This document shows, piece after piece, positions 53,305 to 64,000 of a DNA stretch of 64,000 nucleotides (positions are counted from its first letter, which is position 1; the number at the start of each line of letters is the position of its first letter). Location: contig NC_084671.1 in the NCBI RefSeq assembly GCF_028389875.1, positions 2,439,501 to 2,503,500 on the forward strand, in the 5' to 3' direction. The notes under the pieces are model-generated. The model had not been told where the DNA came from. It saw only the letters and a list, made by a program, of their open reading frames with translations, and ran no database searches. The translations under genes were made by a program, and so were the position numbers. The DNA is from Rhea pennata (taxonomy: Eukaryota; Chordata; Aves; Rheiformes; Rheidae).

Positions 53305-53480
53305 TACCAGGTCAAGCCAAGAGTTCATATAGGCCAGTGTCCTTTGACAGGGACTGAAAGTGGGTCCTCAGAGAAAAATACAAGGATGAGGCAAGAACAG
53401 GTGATCCTTCCCGGGTTTAATCTCCCAGCTTCCAGTCACTTACAGCTCAGTTATATCCTGAGATGTAGGAGTATTTTCTA
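53305..53480 (-). mobile_element. Ancient CR1/L3-type LINE 3' end relic
   Basis: Reads 'accaggtcaagccaagagtt' then 'ggccagtgtcctttgacagg', 'caagaacaggtgatccttcc' and 'ctcccagcttccagtcactt'. This is the antisense form of the 3' end of an old amniote CR1 lineage seen in reptiles and birds ('...aggatactggrctagatggacc...' in sense). High divergence indicates old age. The assignment is from remembered consensus text. Confidence 0.6.
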
Positions 53481-56400
53481 TGTGTTTCTTCAGTTCTAAC
53501 CTTCAGTAACCTTCTCTTCTTTGGACTTGTCTGGTCTCCCCACATCAGGCAGGGACAAACAATGCTTGAACACTACTTAGTTCCATTGTTTTTTACTGAT
53601 TGCACTCATACCCTATTCTAACTATTGCATTGCTGCCAGAAACTATGATTGGTTCCAGGCAGCATTATAGACATGTTCTTCTTCTGCCATTTCCTTTCAT
53701 TTAGCTTTTGTACCTTCATCCCCAGTGGATCTGTCTAACCTGTGTGATACAGGGTACTCCTCCAGGAGTTGTGTTAGGAAAATAAGGTAGTAATTTGTTT
53801 TCTGATATCAGTTGAGTTACAAGACTGGATGTTTTTTAGCAAATGTAGACAATTTCGGTAAATTCAGTATACCCAACAGAAAGTGCACAGCTATTCAGTT
53901 TGTGTGTCTTTCTAACTAGATTATGTTTTTTTTAAGCAGAATCAGAACAGTTCATGGCAATCCATTCACTTGAACTGAATGATTAGTATAAATTCAAGCT
54001 TTACCTAACACAGGAGCTGACCTACACAGCTTGCTGAAACATCTATCAAGAAACAACCATCCTTTTAGTTCTATTACCGTTGATAAATGAAAGCATCATT
54101 TGCAAAGCATGGATAACAGCATTCTTTTTCTGCCTTTAATTTACACTTTTAAGATTATTTGAGCTAAAGGTTCAAAACCTCCTGTGGCAAATTAAGCTTC
54201 TTGTATCTGTTACAGGAGCCAAACTTCTCAATTGCACCTTGAGTTATAGCCTGTATGGAAAGGTTAATTTCGGATTAATTCATCAATGCTTCTGGTTTCA
54301 CAATGCACTGTTTTGCTCAACATTGTATCTGGAGTGGCAGAGGCATGTGTTAGATGATATTCAAGTTTTTCCTACATTTTCTTTTAGGAAAATGTTTATA
54401 AGTTTTGCAGAGGGGACAGTCTAATTAAAGCACTTGCCATGTTTGTCTCATATTTTTTTATGTTTAGCTAGAGGAAACCAAATTCCAGTCTTTTCTCATT
54501 TATCTGCACTGTGACATCAACTCAAATGTTACTTTTAAAATTAAATACGAAAACTTACTCTCCTCAACTGACACGAGATGTCTGAGCAGTGCAGATTTGT
54601 TTCTCCATGCTGCCAGCTTGCTTCGTGCACTTTGTTTCTCGCAGAAACTCTCTGGCGATGGGATGAGCAGCCGAGGAAGTCACGTGAGTGAAGGAAGCCG
54701 AGGCCAGCGAGAGGTCTTGTCAGACTGAGAGGTGAACCGGGGATATGTGGTGAGAAAAGGATTTATGCAAGAGGCACAGCAGAGAGCGGGAAGGGAGGAA
54801 GTCCGGACAGCTCTGGAGGCAGCTTCTCCAACCCCCCAGCGTTAGTACGCTCACGCTGCAGCTGTCCCTGGTCAGTGCAAGAAGTTACAGTCACACTGTA
54901 CAGAGGTTTCGCACTCGCCCGCTTTTGATGCCTTAGATTTCTGCAGAAGGTCAGAGGCTTAAATGAGACATAAGAACTTAAAATATATTTGTGGAACTGG
55001 CCCTTTGTCATTAATGCTGGAAGAGCCTGCAAGTCCCTGATGTCTCAGTGTTGAGCCATGAGTCTTGTCCCTGTCCTTTCTTTCTATGTGCTTCCTTTCC
55101 TCTCCTGTTCTCCTCCTTTTCCTGCTTTCTCTGTCAGCATCACTGTCGACGATATGGTTGCTTCCTTCCTCCTGAGTACAAGAGAGAAGTTATAATTGAG
55201 ACCTGAGAGTCAGTATGACAGGACAGCAAACCTGTATCACAAAGCAGGAAGAGAAAGGGATTTCCATGGCAATTTTCTACATGTTTATAGAAATCATGTT
55301 GCTATAACTTGCTTTGATCAAACGTGACTCCAAATTTACGAAGTATTTTGACTTGGGGAAATAAAAGCTCAAAGGCTGGGTCAGGGCTGGGGGAAGGTTC
55401 CTGAACGTGGAGAAACACAGGCATTTACTATTTCTACAAAAAAAGTAGTATTAATATATTTCAGAGAAATCTCGGTTTATGAACTATCTTGGGCAAACAA
55501 ATCTCTTACATGCCCAGTAAGATATAAGCACCGCAGAGCCAAGCATAGAGATAAACTATGCTTAATACCTACTAATAAGCTAACACCACCATTCTGCCTT
55601 GTAAACTGTAATAAGTGGATCGTGGATACATGTGTAGGCCTGCTTAAAATAAAAACAAAAAACAAAGCAGCTACTTAAAGGCAAAAACATAATTGATAGA
55701 AATACACAGGTATTAGAGTAGTTTGTACTACTGATGCCCTTCACAGAAGAAGCTGTGTCTTTCTTTCCTTTGTACGACTCCTACAGCCATAGTGCCTCTA
55801 CAGAAACATTTAAACAGTGCTCCAGATCTCTAAAAAGTGGAGTCTGAAGTGAAACCACTGTGTGTTATTCGTATTAAATTCCTCCCAGCAGATCTGGATG
55901 CATGTTGAGTCATGACCCCTCACCACACACAAAAACTATTTTAATTTGTTTGAGATTAACATTTACCTCATAGCTGGTAGCAATAGAAATAATCTTGAGG
56001 AACTGGCATTTCTGACACTGGTATTATAAAGATTCTATATATGTCACTGTTAAATAACTATTGCAACAGAATTACACTTTTTGAAGTTTTTAGTTTCACA
56101 ATGTTTAAACAAGGCATCAAATGTTTGTACAATATAAGAATGATTGCTCGGTCAATGCTTTAAATAAGGTGGGGACAAGTGAATGAATTGTTACAGTGGA
56201 TTCCTCAACAATGTATCATAAACCATATTTCTTGGAAGGTGACATGTTTGAAAAGGTCCAGCACAAGTAAGAGCTGATAGGAAACACTTGTCAACAGTGA
56301 TGTGGCATAGCTACTTTTCTTACCATCTTCTCCCTAATCTCCCATGTGTCCTCTATTTTGTGACCACTGTCCTTTTCTGTCCTTCGCAGTGAGCAGTTCC

Positions 56401-56640
56401 AGATGTTGACTTTCACCAGGAGCAGTGGATGCTACAGTGAGAGGGTACAGATATAGACTGCTTGTATAATCTTAAACCGAAATGGTCAAAACTTTGGAAG
56501 GTAGACAGCTGGGGACAATCCTGGACAGTCTGTCCTGAACAGACAGGTCTGAGCAGACAAAAAGATGACCCTAGTATTTTTTTTTTTCCTCAGCTTCTCC
56601 CATCTGTCAAACCAAAGATGAAACATGCAAAAAAAAAACC

Positions 56641-56664
56641 CAAACAAACAAACAAACAAACAAA
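56641..56664. repeat. (CAAA)n microsatellite
   Basis: Six CAAA units flanked by A runs. This is a simple repeat in intergenic DNA. Confidence 0.9.
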
Positions 56665-59600
56665 AAAAAACTCTTCATTGAAAGGTTCACTTGATTTGCT
56701 GGTGATGTTATTTAGGCTGGAAGGTAAGTAGATTTATGATTAATTTTCTGATAAGAAGAAAGATACAGTTTTCTTGCAGAGTGACATTTCAGAGATAAAT
56801 TGACTTATATATGTTTGGAATTTTATCTTCAGATAAAAATTAGACTCCCATTTCTGAAGATGGCTGCCTAAAATTAAATACTCTAATCTATATTAATATT
56901 ATTAGATATATTACCTAATATTCATCTCACATCTATAAAATGGTGTGATGACAATTTTCAGGTCCCTAATTTTACTTTTCCCACAGGGTTTCCTGAAGAA
57001 ACAGGTGATATAGTCCTGAAGCAGACTGACCATCTTCATGGCAATAAAGGCAAATTATTACTTCTTCAGAGCCTTCTAAAACCAACTCAGGGACAGAACA
57101 AATCAAAATCCTGTATTACGATTTTTTCATTGTGAGGAATCATGTTTGGTTATTGCAGATACTACTTATGCAACATTTTTTTTTAATGGCACTGTATTTT
57201 ACTCTGAGCATTCTTTTAAATAAATAAGGAATAAATTATAGCAGCAATCTCTGTTTCTTAAGTAATTCAGTTTTATTTTATCTCCTTTAAATAATAATTA
57301 ATGGCTTATTTTCTCAGCACTTCTCGCATTGGTCAGTGATAGTTTTCTTATCATTACTGCACCTGATAATCTGATTTTCTTGGTTCTGATTAGGAATAAT
57401 TCTTTCTTTGTTCTTTTCTGCATGACTATGTATTCCCGGAAGTTCTGAGAAAATGATCTTTTTTCTTTATTAGTCATAATGTTTCGGTGAATGTACTTAC
57501 CTTCCTTGCTTATATGTATAAGAACTATTGTGTTTATTTCTGTAGATTCCGCAGTTGGGCTTAATCAGCAGGATGTTGGTGATGTCAAAATGAAAATCTA
57601 TCCTTTAGGTTTAAGGATTAAAGACAATATGGAGAATAAACATTACTTACAAAGAGTAGACTTCAGAGTTGCCAATATGGTACTTTTAAGGAACATTATA
57701 GTCACTTAAACACTGTTTATACTGAAAAAATTCCTAGTCACAATTTAAAGCCGTTATTTTAACAGCAGCTTCGATCCAACATTAAACCTGAGTAACAGAG
57801 TTTTAACTATTTAAGGCACAACATAAAACAGGGTATGAAGAACAGCAGAGGAACACTATCCAATAATTTTCAGAAAATTCCAGGCAGACAGACTACAAGG
57901 AGAAAGTTCTTTAATTTTCATTACTGTGAAATTTAAGTGAATTTGTGTAATCTGGATAATCTCCATTGATATGAGCTGAATGTTAGAGAACTGCATGAAG
58001 TAATCAATTAAATGATATTTGTATTTTCATTTCTCACTACATACTGTTATAAAAATTACATTTATGCATTCAGTCAAAAATTCTGAGATTGATATTCTTG
58101 ATTAGCACTTTTCCTTTGTGTTAAGAGCTTCTAGAGCAAATTAAAACAGAAAATATTTAATGTCACGTAGAGTCTAAACTATACATCTGGTCTGGAAAAT
58201 GAGTCTTCAGTATATCAGAATGTAATGGTTCAGTATATTCCTAATTTATCAGATTTTGGGGGGGAAATCTACATCCTGGTGTCTAATTTTACACATCAGC
58301 AGATAGGTAGATCAAGACTTACCAATTTTCCTGATTTTTCCTGATATTTTACTGATAGGAAGCATGATGTTAAATCAGTTTATCTGGTAATAATCGGCAT
58401 GTTAGTATAGATCAGTTGTTTGTCCAGGTTTCAGCAGAATCACAGGACTGTATTCCCCTGTGAAGCTTGTTGCACTGTCTTTTGCAGACCTAGATGTGAG
58501 ACATGATGGCATTGAGTATAGCATGATACTTGTAGCTAGGGCACATCAGCTGTCACCAAGTTCCTCCTGCAATTTGTAGAACACATTATTTTTCACCTGG
58601 CAAATACCCTTTCTCACACTGCTTTTGTGTTATCACCTACTAAACATAGCTAATTCATTAGTTAAGTTCTTTCCAATAGGGAATACTCTATGGTCTAAAA
58701 AATTATTCTGCTATTTCACTAAATTTAACTGATTTGTCAGGAATTCTGGTTTGATATCCCCCCACGTCTTTAAGAAAATGCAGTTTAGGGCAGAAAACAG
58801 ATTAATATTTTGTATCCTAAAGGTGCAAATTTGACATTTGGAATGTCCAATTTGACAAATGGAATAGTGAGAAGAGAAACCATCAAAGAACCTGTCATTT
58901 CTTATATAGCACTGGGGATATAGCGGGGCCAGTACTAAACAAATGTTGGCATGAGATGTGGTTTTTGATGGTTATGATGCGAAACTATGGTCAGGATAGT
59001 TTGGTTAATTTTTGTAAGAAAAAATGCATAACTGAAATTTTACTCTTCCTAGTGTAGTTCTGTTATTAGTGTCGTTGTGTACTGAGGTACTTGTATTAAC
59101 ATCTCAGATTATTACTGTGTATAGTTAGATTAGCAGTTTAAGAGCCTGATGCTGTCTTCTGTTGGGTGGGAAAAGGTCTAGGCTACAGATCTATAATAGG
59201 TTCACAAATAAAACATATTGCTGCATGTATATGAAACAAAAATATATATTGACAGTATTGTAATACATATTACTGAGGCATCCACCCATTCTGTTTGAAA
59301 GATTTTTTTATTGAGGCTAGTATCCTGCGCTTAGTCTCATCCAAACAAATCTCCTAAAAGATCTAAGGAAAATCAGTGTGAGCCAAAAAGAAGAAAAGAG
59401 GGGGAGAACTTTTATTTTTTCTATGTAAGACATCACTGTTATTGCAGTTTTCCATGCAGATGGCTCAAAGACATACTGAAATTTTGTTTTGACTTTTTTT
59501 AAATAGTCCTTGCTGACCTTGCTTCCAAAGGTGAATATGAGAAACAATGGCAAGGGAATGAATGCTGAGCGTATTTAAAGCACAATAATGGGAAGTGCTG

Positions 59601-60457
59601 ATGACCTCCTATTTCCATTAAGTTCTTTTCCTTCCCCTGGCAAAACCTACGGCTTATCCCCATCACTGCACTGCTGGCCCCTGGTTCTGGGAGCCTCTTC
59701 AAGAAGGTGATTGCGTTGGCAAAATTAAAAAACATATATATTCTAGTCGTAACACTTTAAAGTAATGAAATCTCATTACAGGATTAAGATCAACTTTTTT
59801 AAATGCGTGTATAAATTGCTGCTTATGACAGACGTGCATATTTTTAATAGTATAAGATTCATCTCAGTAACATCGTCCAGCTTCATTTCCAATCAGTGCT
59901 TGGTTAAGTACTGGTAATACTCTCTTTAAATAAAAACATTACTAACTATATACTTCTTTGAGTTCTCCTTTTCACATTTTTGAGGAGCAGGAGATTACAT
60001 TTCAGAAAGCCTGTATGTTTTTGACTTATTTAATATAATAAATTTAATTTTATTAATTTGACTTTTCTACTGACCTCATTAGATTGAAAGTATTTTCCAA
60101 ATTAATTTGATGTAACACAGCCATGTTTTAAACTGAGAAGCTGAACACCAGTTCTTTTATTACTATTGTTGTTCCTTTATATTCTGCTTTGCCATATTCT
60201 TAATACTTTCTTTAGGAGGTTAAATATGCATACTTAACTTTTAGAACTTTGCCCTACTGTGTGAACTATAGACAGAGATGGAGAAAAATAAAGTTCTCCC
60301 ACACCAGCTGGGCTTTTCCCCCAGCCCGTGCTTGGCCCCTGCGCAGGCTGCAATTGCAGGTTTGCACAGATAAAACACAAGCAAAGTCAAATGCACTGAT
60401 GGACAGAAAAAGGAATATAGAGGATGTCGTAAAGCATTTGTGAGGGCAAGTTAGTCT

Positions 60458-60518
60458 GGCCTGGGGTAGCTCAGTGGAGAGGGCAGAAGCTGAGGGGGAG
60501 GTACTTTCAACCCAGGCC
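60458..60518 (+). other. tRNA-like or SINE-head relic with 8-bp terminal stem
   Basis: GGCCTGGG (60458-60465) pairs perfectly with CCCAGGCC (60511-60518). In between is a perfect Pol III A-box match, TAGCTCAGTGG. The B-box position has only a degenerate TTTCAACCC, and the anticodon and T arms do not fold properly. It may be a decayed tRNA pseudogene or SINE head, or chance. No tRNA gene is claimed. Confidence 0.25.
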
Positions 60519-62039
60519 TCCACATGGGAGAAGTAAAATCCCCATTTTGCACTCGGACATTTGCCAGTGGAGAAGACTGCAGACGCAGCCTCATCTTACT
60601 CAAGCAGGACTTTTATTCAGCCTTCTAGATGCAGCCCAACATAATTATGTATTTTTATAACATTAAGTCTGTGAAGTGCAACCTTATTAAAAAAAAAAAG
60701 TTTCCACGTGCAAGTGCTTTGATGTGAACACTGACACTGCTCAGAGGATCTGGTTGTAGTGTCAGGGTGAATTATCAAATCTACAAGTGTTTTCTCTTAA
60801 TTGAGGAACTGGAAGTAAAACAGAACAGAAAAGCACACTGCATGCAAAAGTAAAAGAAAATACTTCTAGTTTGTTTGCACAATGGATGTTACAAACCAGA
60901 TTCTCTTACTAACTTCTGATACTTGTTTTGACAAATGTAAGTTTTTACTAAAAGAAAAGAACCCAGACCTATTGGATTAGATTATTTTTTTTACTGAGAT
61001 TATATAGCTGTATCATTTAGATATTTATTTTTAATAAATTATTTTTTCTAGCCTTTTGGATTCTATTAAGCAACTTTGCGTATTTTTAGTGAATATAGCC
61101 TTTGGAGGAAGTACAGCAAATCTGACACATGAAAACTTATTTCTTAGGAATAAAGCAAATAGCTGTAATAATTAAGAGACTTAAAATGAAGGGGTTTTTT
61201 GATAGTATGTCACATATGTAGGCAGGCTATTGACCCAAAGAGGAAAAGAATGGCAATGCCAATCAAAGAATCACAAGCACATACTCCTAATTTTTAAATG
61301 TTTTTCCCCAGGAATTATCCAACTGCTTATGATGGTAGAAAACATTTTCTGATACAAACAATGAAGGTAAGTGAAAATAAAAGATGGTATTATGACATGA
61401 GGTGCACAGATATTAAATTTTTAAATGAGATAGAGAAGGGCGCAGAAATCTGCTGTTCAGCTAATAAAATATGAGATGGTAGGATATCAACAAGAAAAAG
61501 CACAGACAGCAGGACAGGGAGTGGACACTGGGAAGTCACATAGTCCATCCCTGTCTTGATTGACTGTCCCAAGAACAAAAGTGGTTGTTTACCACAGGAA
61601 AAGCCATGGTTTCATCATGATAAAACTTATAAAACTCCTAACAAGTGATTTAGCATCTGATCTTCAGAGCTGATGGATTTATATTTTGCCTGTGAGCTTG
61701 TTAGGGATACGAGCTTTTCTTTATGCTGTCAGGTTAGGGGTCAGGGCCTGCATTAAATGTCTTAAATATGCATTAATAGCTCCGGTTCATAAAAAGGTGT
61801 GATTGAAGCCTAGAGTCAACAGGAATCTTTCTCTTGCTTTTGCAGAGCTGTGTTGGATATAGAGTAAGAAAAGAACAAATATCCAATCAATATTTCCCCT
61901 TCCCGAAAAAGGAGCTGATAATCAAGACTCAGGCAGAGCCTGAAAATACTATACTGAAAGGGGTTTTATTGGGAGTAATTGGAGATTTATACCACAAAAC
62001 CCCCCCAGTGCTGAAAGCAGTCTGCTTCAACCCAGCGAT

Positions 62040-62460
62040 TTGATGATATATTGGTATGTTGATGGATTGCTCAACATTCTGGCCATTGAAAAGGTTCATT
62101 TTGCCTAACTGGGGAGGAACAAGGTGCCCTTACGAAAAGGAAACGGTCCGGGCGAGCCAGCCGGCCTCAGGCTGGAGACGGGCCGCTCTACCGTGGGAGC
62201 GGTATACAAGGTAAAGGGGTGAAATTCGAAGGGCCGTGCTCCTCAGGAGTTCCAGCAAGAGTAATTATTTCCTGAATTTGAAAGAAAAATTCAGGTCATC
62301 CCTTGAAATAAGGGTGGATATTCTATTGTGCTGTTTTCCTAGTGAAAATCCTTCACCTGAATTTGTGTATGTATCGTGTACCCGATCAATAAACATTTCT
62401 GAATTCTCTCAGTGTCTGGGTCCCAAGGACACCTGTAGTTTTTTGCCATTTCCTTTTTGC
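62040..62460 (+). mobile_element. LTR-like, CpG-rich segment (possible solo LTR)
   Basis: Inside AT-rich, CpG-poor DNA there is a sudden CpG-dense block at about 62105-62260. A TATA-like GGTATACAAG follows at 62201, and about 185 nt further AATAAA at 62388-62393 followed by a TCTCAGTGTCTGGGTCCC stretch. This order resembles U3-R-U5 of a retroviral LTR. Boundaries, primer-binding site and target duplication could not be fixed, and no retroviral coding sequence was seen. A CpG-rich regulatory element is the alternative. Confidence 0.3.
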
Positions 62461-62792
62461 ATTTCCTTTTTTCCTACATGTAGAACTGAATGCATCCAAA
62501 ATGCTTCTGAAACTCTGTTAGATCAGATAATTATTTCTATATCAGAATTAAAAACAAGCACTGAGCTAGACAGATGACAAAATGCAAGAACATTATTTTC
62601 TGAAAGACTGATGATTATATTTTTTACAAGTTTAGTAGTATATTTCTAATCAAATACCAATATTGTATTTGTAACCAAGCACATTTCTTCTAAGGATACC
62701 CACAACTTGTACACTATTTCACTAAGAAAAAGCAGCAGTGTTGTTATATGCTTTCTTCGCCTGTGACATGCCTGTCACTGTTTCTTCTGCAG

Positions 62793-62887
62793 GATTTGAT
62801 GACTGCCATGAAGATGAAGATTCAGAGAAACCCTGGCTCGACACAAGAAAAGAGTTTCACTCTGTCAAATGTCAAAGCAAAGACGAG
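62793..62887 (+). other. Exon-like segment of unknown gene
   Basis: A 95-nt open segment lies between a good acceptor (actgtttcttctgcag) and a donor (gag|gtaaaa). In its only convincing frame (two bases then 31 codons) it reads an acidic stretch (FDDCHEDEDSEKPW) followed by a basic one (LDTRKEF, then KCQSKDE). I do not recognise it and could not link it to other exons. It may be a lineage-specific or lncRNA exon, or a chance match. Confidence 0.25.
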
Positions 62888-64000
62888 GTAAAATCCTGGT
62901 CTTGGAGGAAATGGCAGGAGGGTGCTTGAAAAAAGCTGCTCTGGTGAGTATGTGAACGAAGTAGTTCAGCGGAGGTAGACTTAAGAACTGGGAACATTTT
63001 CAAGGAGAGTATCTAAAGGAAGGCACTGAGGCTGCTGGATTTCTACATGAGAAACCTGGGGGTCTGGCCAGACCTGTGCTGTTGACAGGTCTGAAATTAT
63101 ATGTTTCCTGGCTGTTTCAAGTGACCCAAGAATATCTGACAGATTTTTTTTCTTGGTATTATCACTTTTAGAAAATAAAGATGAATGTGCCAAGGTCCAC
63201 AAAGTGGGTGACTCTGGCATGGGCTATGTATGTGTGTGCATGTACATGTTTGTAGACATTTATATGTATTTCTAGGATATTGTAGACATTAATTGTCAAG
63301 TTTATAGGTAAGTGTATCTGTTTACATTTTTTGGTAAGTCACTGTACGATTATACCCCCGATATAATTATTCTCTGTTTAGTTAATGAGGTTTGTGATGT
63401 CAGGATATAGAATGACAATGTCTTTTTCTAAGCACTTGCTTTCAATCATGGGTTCATCAAAGAGTTTGAGAAGGGAATGAAATTTTAGATATGAAATTAA
63501 AGGTATGACCTAATCTATTGAGATATCTATAACACATCTTGAATACTAGTATGCAATACTTTGCTCTAGTTCTGTTAAGTGTTAAGAAAATTATTTTTTT
63601 TTCTCTCTTTAACTTTTGTTGCTCTGATTCCCTCTGCCAGCAAAGTAAAGAGGCAGCTTGAGTTCAGGGCAGTCCTGCTGACAGCTTAAGTAATGCAGGT
63701 TTCCCTGATCAATCTGCCCAATTAAATAAAAATGTAGAATTGTAAAAGAAGTTGGATATCTTTCCATTTTTCTTAAATAGGCTGTTGTAGTGTTTTCTCA
63801 GGCTAAAACAAAGAAGATCTGTTTATGAAGTCAGTGTGTGTCTGAGGTCTGAAGCAGCTTTGCAGCTGTTAATTAGAAAAGGAATTGCAAACATTAACTC
63901 CTCAGTTTTGCACTTGTTTCTTCTTGCTTCTCCCCTGACTATGAGGTGCTGAGAACAACCAGCAACCCCACAACGGCCGAGCACAGAAGCACTAGTGGTT

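Larger units (their letters stand above)
52680..64000. other. Intergenic region distal to RARRES1
   Basis: AT-rich sequence without a recognised complete gene. It contains an ancient CR1/L3-like relic, simple repeats, a tRNA-like hairpin, a CpG-rich LTR-like segment and an exon-like segment, each listed separately. MFSD1, expected next by mammalian gene order, has no recognisable exon here. Confidence 0.6.

Noticed and set aside
52680-64000. Expected MFSD1 gene
   Set aside because: No transmembrane-transporter exon or further CpG-island first exon was recognised before the window ends.

Overview
The window is vertebrate nuclear DNA, almost certainly from a bird. It contains CR1 LINE copies ending in the ATTCTATG-type 3' repeat, a tRNA-Ile-headed SINE with a CR1 tail, compact introns and very GC-rich first exons in CpG islands. 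The tRNA-Ile/CR1 SINE resembles families described in passerines, so a passerine is possible. That last step rests on memory and is tentative.

Four protein-coding genes could be assembled exon by exon from reading frame, splice sites and phase. (1) MLF1, plus strand: the last five coding exons lie at 4879-9410, and the first exons are upstream of the window. (2) GFM1 (mitochondrial elongation factor G1), plus strand: complete in 18 coding exons from 11974 to 39350, giving 739 residues. (3) LXN (latexin), minus strand: complete in six exons, 34205 down to 25600, 222 residues, lying wholly inside GFM1 intron 13. (4) RARRES1, minus strand: complete in six exons, 51447 down to 43308, 288 residues. 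The order MLF1-GFM1(LXN)-RARRES1 matches human 3q25 as I recall it. MFSD1, the expected next gene, is not recognisable before the window ends.

Layout: 1-4878 is an MLF1 intron; 4879-9630 is the MLF1 3' half; 9.6-11.5 kb is intergenic; 11.77-12.56 kb is the GFM1 CpG-island promoter; 12.5-25.3 kb holds GFM1 exons 2-13; 25.35-34.98 kb is GFM1 intron 13, which carries all of LXN, its own CpG island and a CR1 copy with a reverse-transcriptase remnant; 34.98-39.35 kb holds GFM1 exons 14-18; 39.35-43.2 kb is intergenic; 43.3-51.45 kb is RARRES1; 51.0-52.5 kb is the RARRES1 CpG island with a large GC-rich minisatellite; 52.7-64 kb is AT-rich intergenic DNA with an ancient CR1/L3-like relic, a CpG-rich LTR-like segment and one exon-like segment of unknown affiliation.

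LXN and RARRES1 are tandem paralogues of the latexin family (MEROPS I47). Their four internal coding exons have identical lengths (63, 175, 137, 63 nt) and phases. I found no clearly new biological system. The most interesting points are the nested LXN gene whose 3' end abuts a GFM1 splice donor, the SINE sitting directly upstream of a GFM1 splice acceptor, the promoter minisatellite at RARRES1, and the unexplained LTR-like and exon-like segments near 62 kb.
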